The position numbers and the translations under genes were made by a program. The notes beneath the pieces are model-generated. The model saw nothing but the letters and a program-made list of their open reading frames with translations, was not told the origin of the DNA and did not search any database. Shown here in pieces: positions 27,174 to 35,756 of a stretch of DNA of 64,000 nt. The first letter of the stretch is position 1; each line of letters opens with the position of its first letter. The stretch spans positions 309,535-373,534 of the forward strand of contig NZ_AHCD03000043.1 of assembly GCF_000238295.3 (NCBI RefSeq), read 5' to 3'. This stretch comes from Pseudoalteromonas rubra. Its GTDB lineage: Bacteria > Pseudomonadota > Gammaproteobacteria > Enterobacterales > Alteromonadaceae.

Positions 27174-27274
27174 TCGTTAACTGTTAATATTACGGCCTTT
27201 AAAGCCAGCATTTTAATGCTTACTTTATAGGAGTAAGAGATTATTTTTATTATAGTTGTTCTGGTCAAAATCTC

Positions 27275-27292
27275 TGTCCAAAAATGTTTACG
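27275..27292. promoter_or_regulatory. Possible TyrR box before tyrR (autoregulation)
   Basis: TGTCCAAAAATGTTTACG matches TGTAAA-N6-TTTACA at 9 of 12 positions, including the key G and C and the spacer length. It lies about 70 bases before the tyrR start codon. Autorepression is known for TyrR in enteric bacteria. Confidence 0.35.
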
Positions 27293-27362
27293 TTTTGCTA
27301 GTCTGGGGTCTATTCTTAGAGTATGATCCCGGCAAAAGGTAGAAAACCGTTTTGAGGAACAA

Positions 27363-28919
27363 ATGCGTTTAGAAATTCACTGTGCCGATCGGATCGGTAT
27401 TGCGCAGGAAATTTTGAATATCCTGGTCAAGTACCGGGTTGACTTAAAGGGAATAGAAGTTGATTCCGTTAATTGCAGAATGTATGTGAGTTTCCCCCCC
27501 ATAGAGTTTGAACAGTTTCAGAAAATCATGCCTGAGATTCGACTGATAGATGGGGTAGAGGATGTCAGAACAACCGCTTTTCTGCCTTCTGAGCGTGAAC
27601 ATAATGAACTCAATACCTTATTGAGTGCACTTCCCGATGGGGTGATTTCCATTGACGCAAAGGGGTGGGTACGCCATTGCAACGATGCCGCTTGCCGTGA
27701 TTTAAATCAGCCTGAACCCGATATTATCGGCGCCAATATTAATAACCTGCTGAAAGGGTTTAACTTCACCCGTTGGCTGGAAGGCAAAGACGTGCTTGGT
27801 CAGACTACGCGTGTAGAAGTCGGAGGGGAAGATTTTATTGCCGATATCTTGCCTATTTCTGTACCGCAGGGCCCTGAGGGCGATGTACTCGCCGGCGCAG
27901 TTATTAATATTAAATCACAAAGCCGGCTTGGCCAGCAGGTCAGTGCATTTCGTCGTTATGGTCAGGAGAGCTTTGCGGCTATTCATAGCCAAAGTACCGC
28001 TATGCGTCGTGTCGTGCGTGAAGCCCGTAAAATGGCTCAACTCGAAGCGCCGATATTAATTACCGGCGAAACCGGTACAGGTAAAGAGTTGTTGGCCCGG
28101 GCCTGCCATTATGCTTCTAATCGTTCATTAAAACCTTTCATCGCGCTGTCGTGTGCTTCACTGCCTGACGACGTTGCAGAGTCTGAACTGTTTGGGTATG
28201 CCGGTTATGAAGAAAACAGTGCGCCTAAACGTGGCGTTTTGGAGCAGGCAGACGGGGGAACTGTGTTCCTCGACGAAGTCGGGGAAATGTCAACTCAGTT
28301 GCAAACCAAATTACTACGTTTCTTGCAAGATGGTACATTCCGCAAAGTTGGCGATGAAAATGAAGTCAAGGTCAACGTGCGTATCATTGCCGCGACACAA
28401 AAAGACTTGCCTGCTATGGTTCAGGAAGGCAGTTTCCGTGAAGACCTCTATTATCGCATCAATGTGTTGACACTTGAGATTGCACCGCTGCGTGACCGCA
28501 AAGCGGATATTAAGTCGCTTGCAGAGCACTTTATTCAGAAGTATGCGCAGCAAAGTGGCCATGCGACACCGGCTCTGGATGAGGAATGTTTGCAATTCCT
28601 GGAGCAATATCCCTGGCCTGGCAATGTCAGACAGCTCGAAAATGCCATTTACCGGGCTGTATCTATGCTGGACGACAACGAATTGCGCATTGAGCACTTA
28701 CAGCTTCCCACCTTTACCCATGATCTGGGTTATCTGGAGTCTGATTTTGAAGGGACGCTGGAGCAGGCGGTTAAACGTTTTGAAGCGACTTTATTGAGAA
28801 AGCTCTATCCGGCTTATCCCAGCTCGCGTCAGCTTGCTAAGCGCCTTGGTTTGAGCCACACCGCGGTAGCAAACAAGCTGAGGGAGTACGGTATTAACCG
28901 TAAAACCGTCAAGGTATAA
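27363..28919 (+). CDS. tyrR: Transcriptional regulator TyrR (PhhR type)
   Basis: This regulator responds to aromatic amino acids. The 518-residue product has an ACT-like domain (about 1-70), a PAS domain (about 78-190), an AAA+ domain (about 205-430; Walker A GETGTGK at 235-241, Walker B TVFLDEVGEM), and a C-terminal Fis-type helix-turn-helix (SSRQLAKRLGLSHTAVANKL). The GAFTGA loop needed to contact sigma-54 is missing (the segment reads ELFGYAGYEENSAPKRG), as expected for TyrR, which works with sigma-70. The ATG has GAGGA five bases upstream. The likely targets in the window are hpd (boxes at 4699 and 4931) and tyrR itself. Confidence 0.94.
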   Translation: MRLEIHCADRIGIAQEILNILVKYRVDLKGIEVDSVNCRMYVSFPPIEFEQFQKIMPEIRLIDGVEDVRTTAFLPSEREHNELNTLLSALPDGVISIDAKGWVRHCNDAACRDLNQPEPDIIGANINNLLKGFNFTRWLEGKDVLGQTTRVEVGGEDFIADILPISVPQGPEGDVLAGAVINIKSQSRLGQQVSAFRRYGQESFAAIHSQSTAMRRVVREARKMAQLEAPILITGETGTGKELLARACHYASNRSLKPFIALSCASLPDDVAESELFGYAGYEENSAPKRGVLEQADGGTVFLDEVGEMSTQLQTKLLRFLQDGTFRKVGDENEVKVNVRIIAATQKDLPAMVQEGSFREDLYYRINVLTLEIAPLRDRKADIKSLAEHFIQKYAQQSGHATPALDEECLQFLEQYPWPGNVRQLENAIYRAVSMLDDNELRIEHLQLPTFTHDLGYLESDFEGTLEQAVKRFEATLLRKLYPAYPSSRQLAKRLGLSHTAVANKLREYGINRKTVKV

Positions 28920-28924
28920 CGTCT

Positions 28925-28949
28925 GGGGATGCCAACATCCCCATTTTTT
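28925..28949 (+). terminator. Intrinsic terminator of tyrR
   Basis: GGGGATG (28925-28931), loop CCAA and CATCCCC (28936-28942) are followed by A and six T residues, five bases after the stop codon. Confidence 0.9.
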
Positions 28950-28977
28950 ATTGAGTCTAGCGTGAGATTAGCGCCGT

Positions 28978-29469
28978 TTATTGCTTAGTTCCCATGTTTT
29001 TGGTTACGCCATCCAATTTAATATTATCAATACCTTGCTCGGTAAATTTGATGGTGACGCTGAGGTTATTGCGAACCAGAAAGTAATCTATATCATTCAG
29101 GCGCAGTACATAGTCGCCTTTTACAGGACTCTTAAAATGCTTTTTGACCAGCTCAAGTTTATGGTCACCAAGCTGCCAACTAAACCCTTCAATAAAACCC
29201 GGGTTGAATTCCTGGATCCAGACCTTGGAATCGTCTTTACTCAGCGTGATGGCAATAGAATATGAATCAGGCAGCTGGGCCATATCATAGCTGCGATCAC
29301 CAATGCGAAATTTCTGCGCACCACTTTGCCAGCCGAAGCCAAAGCTGAACTCTTTCTCTATACCTGTTGGGTAAGTGAGTTGCCCTGTACCGGGAAAATC
29401 AAAGTCGGCCCAGGCATGGTTGGCGCTAAGAAAGGTCAATAAATACGCAAGCTTGGTTATATATTTCAT
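28978..29469 (-). CDS. Secreted protein of unknown function
   Basis: The 163-residue product has a signal peptide (MKYITKLAYLLTFLSANHAWA) and a soluble beta-rich remainder with no cysteines and no motif I can name. Visible features are a repeated aromatic strand pattern (EFSFGFGWQSGAQKFRIGDRSY) and a charged middle (LELVKKHFKSPVKGDYVLRL). The start at 29469 is chosen because the signal peptide begins there; an ATG nine codons upstream would put a charged stretch in front of it. The gene stands alone between tyrR and a divergent thioesterase gene. Confidence 0.65.
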   Translation of the reverse strand: MKYITKLAYLLTFLSANHAWADFDFPGTGQLTYPTGIEKEFSFGFGWQSGAQKFRIGDRSYDMAQLPDSYSIAITLSKDDSKVWIQEFNPGFIEGFSWQLGDHKLELVKKHFKSPVKGDYVLRLNDIDYFLVRNNLSVTIKFTEQGIDNIKLDGVTKNMGTKQ

Positions 29470-29619
29470 TAAGTTACACTCTTTTAAGTCTTGCATAAAA
29501 GTTAATGCACAATTACCTTTTTCGCAAGTTACAGGTTTGTGTGGTGGGCTAATTCTTGCTTGTTCTGATGCCCTGCTATGCTAGACTCGGGTTTTATGTC
29601 AACTGGTTGGACCAACAAC

Positions 29620-30159
29620 ATGAATTTGTATTTTCGCCTATTATGGTTGTTCTGGCGGATCCGTCAGAATAAAGCGACACAACCCTTGCTCGATGTGATT
29701 GATATTAATTTCAGAGCTTTGCCAAGTGACTGTGATATTAACCTGCATCTGACGAACTCTCGTTATCTGGCCATGATGGATCTGGCTCGTACCTGGATGA
29801 CTGAACGTGTGGGATTGTTTGCAGCCATTATGAAACGCCGCTGGTTCCCAATTGTTAATGCAACAGCCATTACTTATATTCGTGATATCAAGCCATTACA
29901 AGAGTTTACGGTATCCACTAAATTAGTCGGTTGGGATCATAAGTACTTTTATATAGAACAAAGGTTTCACTCTGAGCGGGGATTGCACGCTATAGCCTAT
30001 GTCAGGGGGGTGTTTAAAAGTCGTCAGGGTGTGATCAGTGTGGAAGAAATGCTGGAAGTTGCTGGATTTGAGGGTGAAACACCTGTTTTGCCAGAAGAAA
30101 TAGTGCACTGGAAAGCCATGCTGGAGCAAAAGAAAGCGCGCAATACTAAGGTGGCATAA
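29620..30159 (+). CDS. Hot-dog fold acyl-CoA thioesterase-like protein (THEM6/YbgC type)
   Basis: This is a 4HBT-superfamily protein of about 179 residues that would hydrolyse acyl-CoA thioesters. The family pattern is clear: DINFRALPSDCDINLHLTNSRYLAMMDLAR, where the D-x-N-x-H-L-x-N-x-x-Y block carries the catalytic aspartate/asparagine region. VNATAITYIRDIKPLQEFTV and KYFYIEQRFHSERGLHAIAYVRGVFK follow. A hydrophobic N-terminal segment (LYFRLLWLFWRIR) suggests membrane association, as in the THEM6 subgroup. In-frame ATGs exist at 29578, 29596 and 29620; I prefer 29620 for its GGA eight bases upstream and fit to the family. The substrate is unknown. Confidence 0.75.
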   Translation: MNLYFRLLWLFWRIRQNKATQPLLDVIDINFRALPSDCDINLHLTNSRYLAMMDLARTWMTERVGLFAAIMKRRWFPIVNATAITYIRDIKPLQEFTVSTKLVGWDHKYFYIEQRFHSERGLHAIAYVRGVFKSRQGVISVEEMLEVAGFEGETPVLPEEIVHWKAMLEQKKARNTKVA

Positions 30160-30206
30160 AGGGCCAGTGTGGTGGCCCCTGGGGATTGAGAAAGTAACTC
30201 GGTAGC

Positions 30207-30225
30207 GTGCCCACACTGTGGGCAC
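30207..30225. terminator. Stem-loop between convergent thioesterase and ompW genes
   Basis: GTGCCCAC (30207-30214) and GTGGGCAC (30218-30225) pair over 8 bp with a 3-base loop, between two convergent stop codons. No T run follows. It resembles in sequence the hairpin at 8292-8314. Confidence 0.45.
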
Positions 30226-30234
30226 CTTAAACTG

Positions 30235-30909
30235 TTAGAACTTGTATTTCACACCAAACATCGCAACAATCGGGTCAAGCTCCACGTCTGAAGTGAGTGC
30301 TTGCTTACCATCTGCGTAAACGGTTGCATCGGTATTGATGTCCATCTTAGAAACCATGCCGTGCAGGCCCCACTTTTCATTCAGGTCGTAGTTGAAACCA
30401 ACTTGCAGGGCTACGCCAAATGAGCTGTCCAGGTCCACTTTCACATCGTCTGTGCCCAATACACCTTTAAGTGCAGCACTGGCTTCCTCGTCGAAGAATA
30501 CGGTATAGTTCAGACCCGCACCGATAAATGGACGGAACTTGTCATTGGCACCAAAGAAGTGGTACTGCGCCAATAATGTCGGTGGTAAGTGCTTCACAGA
30601 AGCAATTTCTACGCCGCCTAATTGTGTGCTTGGGTTGCCTGGAATGTAACCTTCACCTTCAACGGTATGAGAAAAAGGCGTTGCTGCAATCAGTTCGAAC
30701 ACAATATTGTCATTGTACTGATAGTCAAATGTGATACCCAGCTGGGTATCTGAATCCGCAACCAAGCCAGCTGTTTTGATTTCGTTGAGCGCCGAGCCTG
30801 TGTCACTTGGGTTAACGTTGATTGCACCTACATTCACACTGAACTGAGCCTGAGCCAGTGGCGCAGTTAACATAAGTGTAGATAGGATAGCTGCAGTAAG
30901 TTTTTTCAT
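30235..30909 (-). CDS. ompW: OmpW family outer-membrane protein
   Basis: OmpW proteins are eight-stranded outer-membrane barrels with a hydrophobic channel, linked to small hydrophobic solutes, stress and anaerobic adaptation. The 224-residue product has a signal peptide (MKKLTAAILSTLMLTAPLAQA), then FSVNVGAINVNPSDTG, TFDYQYNDNIVFELIAATPFSH, HLPPTLLAQYHF and FRPFIGAGLNYTVFF, all typical of the family, and ends in YKF with the terminal aromatic needed for barrel assembly. The ATG at 30909 is chosen since AGGAG lies six bases upstream; an ATG two codons earlier touches the ribosome site. A FNR-like site lies about 124 bases upstream, in keeping with oxygen control of ompW in enteric bacteria. 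Confidence 0.93.
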   Translation of the reverse strand: MKKLTAAILSTLMLTAPLAQAQFSVNVGAINVNPSDTGSALNEIKTAGLVADSDTQLGITFDYQYNDNIVFELIAATPFSHTVEGEGYIPGNPSTQLGGVEIASVKHLPPTLLAQYHFFGANDKFRPFIGAGLNYTVFFDEEASAALKGVLGTDDVKVDLDSSFGVALQVGFNYDLNEKWGLHGMVSKMDINTDATVYADGKQALTSDVELDPIVAMFGVKYKF

Positions 30910-31331
30910 TTTCATCTCCTGAACCTGTGCAAGGTAAATCTTTTTGTTGCAGCTATCATAGGGCGATGCGGTTTTTCAAAAGCTGTTCTAGATCAATATT
31001 CAAATTGCGAATTTTCAGAAAAAATTGAAAATTTGATTTAGATTAAGTTTTGCCAGCTAAAACGGGAGGCAGCGCACAAAATATCAGCCATTAAATCTGA
31101 ACTAGCATGCAGGGTTTGCTCTGAGCACTTAGTTTTAATGAGAGGGGTGACAACTGCATTTTCAGCTCAGGACCCTGCTGGATTTGCGTGTTGTGTTTTT
31201 AGATGGTTTACACAGGAGGGGGAGTGAAAGAATCGGTGGGCGGCAGACGCCTTTGCGATTGTAAGGTAAAAATTTAAAAACTGGTGCGTTGACGAGGGGT
31301 CAGCTGTTTGCCCCTCTGGTAAGATAGAGTA
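30910..31331. other. Intergenic region upstream of ompW
   Basis: This 422-base gap carries an AT-rich segment at about 30970-31050 with the FNR-like box. It also has a GAGGGG/CCCCTC 6-bp hairpin at 31294-31316, just after the stop of the small secreted protein gene, which may help end that transcript. No convincing gene was seen in the rest. Confidence 0.6.
31033..31046. promoter_or_regulatory. FNR/Anr-like site upstream of ompW
   Basis: TTGATTTAGATTAA matches the FNR consensus TTGAT-N4-ATCAA at 9 of 10 positions. It lies about 124 bases before the ompW start, compatible with an activator site if the leader is 60-80 bases long. Confidence 0.4.
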
Positions 31332-31640
31332 TTACTTCAGGTATACGCCAGTAATGCGTCCCTGATTGTTTGGACTGTTAACACACTTATCAAAGATGAC
31401 CTGTACCTTCTTCTCTGCCAATTGAGCTGCCAAAAGTAGCGAGAAAATCGCATCATACTTTGGGTGGTTACCTTCAAGCAGATAACGCGACCCAGAACAG
31501 CCAGAAGATGCCAAATCTACATAGGTCGCACCTGAGGTAATACTATAAACATGCAGGTTTTTTGGTACTGTGGGTGCCGTTGTGGCAGCTAATGTGCTAA
31601 ACGACAAGAATGTGGTAAAGGCAATAAGAAATTTTTTCAT
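31332..31640 (-). CDS. Small secreted cysteine-containing protein
   Basis: This is a 102-residue protein with a signal peptide (MKKFLIAFTTFLSFSTLAA) and a mature part of about 80 residues holding two cysteines: SSGCSGSRYLLEG and IFDKCVNSPNNQGRITGVYLK. These probably form a disulphide. I do not recognise a named family, though small periplasmic proteins with this spacing are common in Vibrio and Pseudoalteromonas. It has an AAGGA ribosome site ten bases before the ATG and stands alone between ompW and a response regulator gene. Confidence 0.65.
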   Translation of the reverse strand: MKKFLIAFTTFLSFSTLAATTAPTVPKNLHVYSITSGATYVDLASSGCSGSRYLLEGNHPKYDAIFSLLLAAQLAEKKVQVIFDKCVNSPNNQGRITGVYLK

Positions 31641-31731
31641 AACGATATCTTCCTTAATATTGGTAAATACTGTCCCTGTATTTTAACCGAGTGTTTCTAT
31701 AAGGTAAATGAATTAAATGTTAAATTGTTAT

Positions 31732-32496
31732 TCAATTATCTTGGATCAGTTCCGTGTCGCACCCTCCCAGGTGTTTTAACAATTCATCCAGGTGGCCTTT
31801 GGTGGCGTCATTGAGCATGTCACGATTAAAACGTAAGGCCAGCTGACATATTTTTGTGTCGGCAAACCCCTCTACTGCAACAATACGTACTGGCATGGCG
31901 TATAATGGCGCGATCAGCAAGTTACCACCATCGAGGTCGAAGACATCCAGTTCCAATTCGTAGGTACTAAACAAGTGCATTTCACGACTATAAGGCGATT
32001 GTAACAACATGCCTGATTGACTGATGTTTTTCACATGGCCAGATAAGGTTCGGCTTCCTGTTCGGATCCGCACGCTGTGTTCTGGCAATCCGGATAATCG
32101 GATGGCGCCGCGTCGGCTGATGGTGTTCCAGGATTTATGAACGGTTTCTTCAAGCTTATCAGCAGTGAAGGGCTTCATCATATATTGTGACACCCCGTTT
32201 TGGATAGCACAGACAACATGCTCTCTGTCACTCAGTGAACTCATCATAATGAAGGGGGTTTTACTGTGCTTTTTAGATTTTCTGACTCGCTTAAGCAGCT
32301 CTTCACCATCCAGATTGGGCATTTGCCAGTCTGCAATGATGATATCGATATGCCGGGCATCGAGTAGTTCAAGTGCTTCTTTGCCATCTTCTGCGGTATA
32401 AACATTTTCGGCACCGAGCCGGTTGACTAAGGTGGAGCGCACTAAATTCCTAACCAGCTGGCAGTCGTCGACGACCAAAAAACTGACATCCTGCAT
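31732..32496 (-). CDS. Response regulator with receiver and PilZ domains
   Basis: The 254-residue protein has a CheY-like receiver (about 1-125) with the acidic pair D10/D11, phosphoacceptor D56 (IIADWQMP) and K108 (MMKPF), all intact. A PilZ-type domain follows (about 135-245), showing an RxxxR-like start (RLSGLPEHSVRIR) and the VKNISQSGM motif expected to bind cyclic di-GMP. It could couple phosphorelay input to c-di-GMP sensing, probably for motility or surface behaviour. The ATG at 32496 has AAGGA seven bases upstream, whereas an earlier ATG at 32520 has none. No histidine kinase gene is nearby, so it is an orphan regulator. Confidence 0.85.
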   Translation of the reverse strand: MQDVSFLVVDDCQLVRNLVRSTLVNRLGAENVYTAEDGKEALELLDARHIDIIIADWQMPNLDGEELLKRVRKSKKHSKTPFIMMSSLSDREHVVCAIQNGVSQYMMKPFTADKLEETVHKSWNTISRRGAIRLSGLPEHSVRIRTGSRTLSGHVKNISQSGMLLQSPYSREMHLFSTYELELDVFDLDGGNLLIAPLYAMPVRIVAVEGFADTKICQLALRFNRDMLNDATKGHLDELLKHLGGCDTELIQDN

Positions 32497-32834
32497 TACT
32501 AGTTCCTTATCTTGCAGCAATTAGAGTGAAAGGGACGTTCACTTAACTAGGGTTAGATTATCAATACTAACCTTCACATAGTTAGTTCTAGCACACACAG
32601 GGCAATTGACAACTCGTTATCAAAATTGACCAATTTATGACGAAGTCATTGTGCTTTATTGGGGCTTAGCAATGCGTTTTGTCACAAAATTGCCTTGCAG
32701 ACGACATGAACTGGTCACGCTCAGGCGATGTAATCGATGTTAGATGAGTCACCATAGGGTACGAAACTACCTGTTAGTGAATAACTGAACATGTGTTCAG
32801 GGTACTCAAGATCAGAATACAGGAAATGTATGTT
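32497..32834. other. Divergent intergenic region between the CheY-PilZ gene and dapE
   Basis: This 338-base region must contain promoters in both directions. It has nested inverted repeats next to the regulator gene (TAACTA 32544-32549 with TAGTTA 32579-32584; GGTTAG 32551-32556 with CTAACC 32567-32572). A dyad, CTGAAC-ATGT-GTTCAG (32785-32800), lies 34 bases before the dapE start. These could be operators. No small gene was recognised. Confidence 0.5.
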
Positions 32835-34007
32835 ATGCCTTCCCATGCAATAAAACCTTCAGCGAAACACAACCCCAAGACAGTCCAAACCTTGCGACGC
32901 CTGATCAATGCGCCATCAGTCACACCAGATGATGCGGGCACAATTGATTACCTCGCTGAACGTTTGAATGGGCTGGGCTTTGAATGTGAGCACCTTGATT
33001 GTAATGGGGTGCGCAATTTGATTGCGAGGCGTGAATTTGGTCCAGGTCCTGTGATGGCCTTTGCGGGGCATGTTGATGTAGTCCCGGCAAACCCTCAGGG
33101 CTGGGTGGCGCACCCATTTGCTGCCGCTGTGATAGAGGATGTGATATACGGACGCGGGGCAGCTGACATGAAAGGGGGAGTTGCAGCCATGTTGAGTGCA
33201 ACCGAACACTTGTGCCAGCAGGCTCAACAGTGTCGGGGCACACTATTTTGGTTGATCACCTCAGATGAAGAGGGAGAAGCAGAGTATGGCTCAAAAGTTA
33301 TGGCTGAATATCTGGCACACAAAGGCATAGTACTAGACGCTTGTCTGGTTGGAGAGCCAACCTCACATCAGCAAGTGGGCGATACCATCAAGAATGGGCG
33401 TCGTGGTGCCATCTCTGGGCGGGTGCAGATCCGCGGCAAGGCCGGACATGTTGCCTATCCTGAACAGACCATCAATGCGGCACATATCGCCGGCGAGTTG
33501 GTCAATGAACTGGCAAATATTAGCTGGTGGAAAGATGTACGAGGCTCGCAAACGAGCTTGCAAGTGACCGGCCTGACGGTGCCTGACATCGTTGATAATC
33601 TGGTGCCGGCTAGTTGTGAGATCACATTTAATGTGCGTTATAGTCATGCCTATAAGAGCCAGGAAATTTATCAGGTTGTGGCGCAGGCGCTGGCTCCCTG
33701 GCATGATAATGTCAGTGTACAGTGGGAGCGCCCTTGCGAGTCCTACTACACAGGTAGCCGTGAGTCAGCTTGTTTTCTCAATCTGGTTGAGCAGGCTATT
33801 CTGCATGTAAGCGGTCAGTTTCCGGCACTGAGTACCGCAGGTGGCACCTCTGATGGACGCTTTTTTGCGTCGGCTGAGACGCAGGTCATTGAGTGTGGTG
33901 TAAAGAATGATTCGATTCATCAGGTCAATGAACATGTGTCGGTAGCAGATCTCCACGCCATCGAAGAGATCTACACGGCCATTTTGCACGACTATTTTGT
34001 CGCTTGA
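32835..34007 (+). CDS. dapE: Succinyl-diaminopimelate desuccinylase
   Basis: This M20-family zinc enzyme hydrolyses N-succinyl-LL-diaminopimelate, a step in lysine and peptidoglycan precursor synthesis. The product of about 390 residues has the metal site blocks FAGHVDVVP, YGRGAADMKGG, TSDEEGEAEYG (catalytic glutamates), LVGEPTSHQQVGDTIKNGRRG, the dimerisation lid region GHVAYPEQTINAAH, and the C-terminal STAGGTSDGRF and NDSIHQVNEHV. These follow E. coli DapE closely. The ATG at 32835 follows AGGAA by nine bases; in-frame starts upstream would add a non-conserved tail. Other M20 deacylases are possible, but the NGRRG and GGTSDGRF blocks favour DapE. Confidence 0.9.
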   Translation: MPSHAIKPSAKHNPKTVQTLRRLINAPSVTPDDAGTIDYLAERLNGLGFECEHLDCNGVRNLIARREFGPGPVMAFAGHVDVVPANPQGWVAHPFAAAVIEDVIYGRGAADMKGGVAAMLSATEHLCQQAQQCRGTLFWLITSDEEGEAEYGSKVMAEYLAHKGIVLDACLVGEPTSHQQVGDTIKNGRRGAISGRVQIRGKAGHVAYPEQTINAAHIAGELVNELANISWWKDVRGSQTSLQVTGLTVPDIVDNLVPASCEITFNVRYSHAYKSQEIYQVVAQALAPWHDNVSVQWERPCESYYTGSRESACFLNLVEQAILHVSGQFPALSTAGGTSDGRFFASAETQVIECGVKNDSIHQVNEHVSVADLHAIEEIYTAILHDYFVA

Positions 34008-34026
34008 CGCGTCAACTAGTTGCAGG

Positions 34027-34566
34027 CTATTGCGCCAGTTCGCGGCGCAATTGTGCTTGCATCTCCCTTAACCCTTGTATTTTATCACGCGCTTCTTGCA
34101 ACTGCTCTGCTGGTAATTTGTGTCTCATCCCTTTTTCGAGTAACGACTCCAGTCGTGCGACCTTTTTATCAACGGCGGCAATATAGTCCTGTTTCATTTG
34201 TGTAATCTGGGCTGATTGATGTTCCAGGTAGGCCTGATGATCGGACAGATCGCCGTGGTAAGCGGGTGTCGTGGCGCTGCGGGATATAGGTGGAAAATAG
34301 ATCTCCTCATCGTTTATTTCGGGCAATCTGGAAATCGGCGGCAAATCAGGCTCTTCAGCGAAGTCGGTGTGAGCAGGCAAGGCACTGGTGGCTGACAATG
34401 TCACATCAGCGGTCTCTTTGACAGGGGCCAGAGATTTTGTTTGCGAAGGAGCATGGTTTGCCTGCTCTTTGCTGAGCTGCAAAGGGGGCAGTGAGTACAA
34501 GGTCCAAAATGCGTAGCCCAGCCCCCCCAAGATCAGGACAAGCGCGATAGCTTGTGTTCGACGCAT
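34027..34566 (-). CDS. Membrane-anchored coiled-coil protein, third gene of the phospholipase-like trio
   Basis: This 179-residue protein of no named family has an N-terminal membrane anchor (MRRTQAIALVLILGGLGYAFW), a proline/serine/acid-rich linker (about 40-105), and a C-terminal helical, strongly charged segment (about 110-175; HQAYLEHQSAQITQMKQDYI, RLESLLEKGMRHKLPAEQLQ) that should form a coiled coil. The anchor-linker-helix plan resembles lipase-specific foldases (Lif), which hold a secreted enzyme in the periplasm, but it is far shorter. Its ATG shares a base with the stop of the PPIase-like gene (TAATG), implying coupled translation. Confidence 0.6.
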   Translation of the reverse strand: MRRTQAIALVLILGGLGYAFWTLYSLPPLQLSKEQANHAPSQTKSLAPVKETADVTLSATSALPAHTDFAEEPDLPPISRLPEINDEEIYFPPISRSATTPAYHGDLSDHQAYLEHQSAQITQMKQDYIAAVDKKVARLESLLEKGMRHKLPAEQLQEARDKIQGLREMQAQLRRELAQ

Positions 34567-35756
34567 TAAAGTTTTACCCCATTTTGCAGCTGCCACTGCT
34601 TAAACTTGCTTTGGTAGACTGCAATGGCATGTTGGGTGGTGAGTGACTCAAGTGCCTGATAGCGCACGGTCTCACTATCTTGTGGGTAATAGGCATACAG
34701 AGGTTGCTCAGTGTAAACAACTGCCCAGCGCCCTGTTGGTGTGCGTACCGGCGTGGTCACCTTGCCAGGCTGACTGCTAAAAGCCAATTGGGCAAGCCAA
34801 CGGTGCGTATGTTCTCGGGTTATGGCCGTCAAAACAGCAGCGTCATCGGCGGCAAATTCATTGTGACGTTTGGCCGCTTTCAAAGCCACTAACGGGCTTT
34901 TGCGTTGTGCCTGTTTATAAAATTGTTTTGCCTCATCCTGACTGTCAAAGCGTACAGCCAGCGCTGAAAGTTGATGCCGATATTTGAAGTCATCGCGGTG
35001 GCGTTTGTAATATCGCTGAATGTCAGTTGCAGAAATATTGGCTCTGATCTGCTCTAGATAGGCGCTACGTTCACCATGTAGTTGCGCTTTTATTCCCATG
35101 AACGCCAACATGGGCGGACGTAAAAGCTCTCCTTTTGCCAGCGTTTCCAGGCGCGCAAGCGTTAATCCGTTTGTTGCCAGTAAAGGCGCTGCGGCAGCAG
35201 TCAGATCTGCATAATAGGCACGCTCGTTTAGCAAGCGAGAGAGTAACTCAGTATCACCCTGGTGAAGACGAAAGCGATTCTGCATAGACTGGCTGGAGAT
35301 TAGCTGGCTTAGCGTGACTCTGGGCACGACAAGCAAGGTGATATTCGCCCAGTGTGTAAGTTGCTTTGCTTGATACTGACCGTCAGCCGGATAGGTGCCG
35401 AGTAATTCAGATAATGCCGCTCTATCAAATGGTGCTGTTATTTGCTTTTTGGGTATTGATTTCAGCGTAGGGAATTGCTGTGTGAGCAAGGTTACCATCA
35501 GGCGACGGATATGATAGTCGTTATCAAACCCAACGCTGGATTGTCGCACCAGAAGCTCGGGATTGAGCTGGCTTGCGGTTGCCAGAAGGAACTGGTTTTC
35601 GAGCAAGTGCTTATTTAGCTCAGTGTTTGAGAGCGGACGATCTTGCTGCTGATACAAAGACTGCATCAGCGCCAGTTCTGGTTTAGTGAGTTGAGTCAGT
35701 GATGCCCAACATGGCAGGCTTAAACAGCCTGCCAGGAGTAATACAAGGTAATACAT
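34566..35756 (-). CDS. Periplasmic PpiC/SurA-like peptidyl-prolyl isomerase-type protein
   Basis: The 396-residue exported protein (signal peptide ending PCWA) has an N-terminal helical part and a C-terminal parvulin-like segment. ISATDIQRYYKRHRDDFKYRHQLSALAVRF is followed by an EAKQFYKQAQ helix, AQLAFSSQPGKVTTPVRTPTGRWAVVYTEQ and a long helix. This is the layout of SurA/PpiC folding factors, although the canonical active-site residues are poorly conserved, so chaperone activity may be more likely than isomerase activity. It begins on the last base of the phospholipase-C-like gene (TAATG) and ends the same way at the coiled-coil gene, suggesting that it helps fold the enzyme encoded upstream. 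Confidence 0.7.
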   Translation of the reverse strand: MYYLVLLLAGCLSLPCWASLTQLTKPELALMQSLYQQQDRPLSNTELNKHLLENQFLLATASQLNPELLVRQSSVGFDNDYHIRRLMVTLLTQQFPTLKSIPKKQITAPFDRAALSELLGTYPADGQYQAKQLTHWANITLLVVPRVTLSQLISSQSMQNRFRLHQGDTELLSRLLNERAYYADLTAAAAPLLATNGLTLARLETLAKGELLRPPMLAFMGIKAQLHGERSAYLEQIRANISATDIQRYYKRHRDDFKYRHQLSALAVRFDSQDEAKQFYKQAQRKSPLVALKAAKRHNEFAADDAAVLTAITREHTHRWLAQLAFSSQPGKVTTPVRTPTGRWAVVYTEQPLYAYYPQDSETVRYQALESLTTQHAIAVYQSKFKQWQLQNGVKL

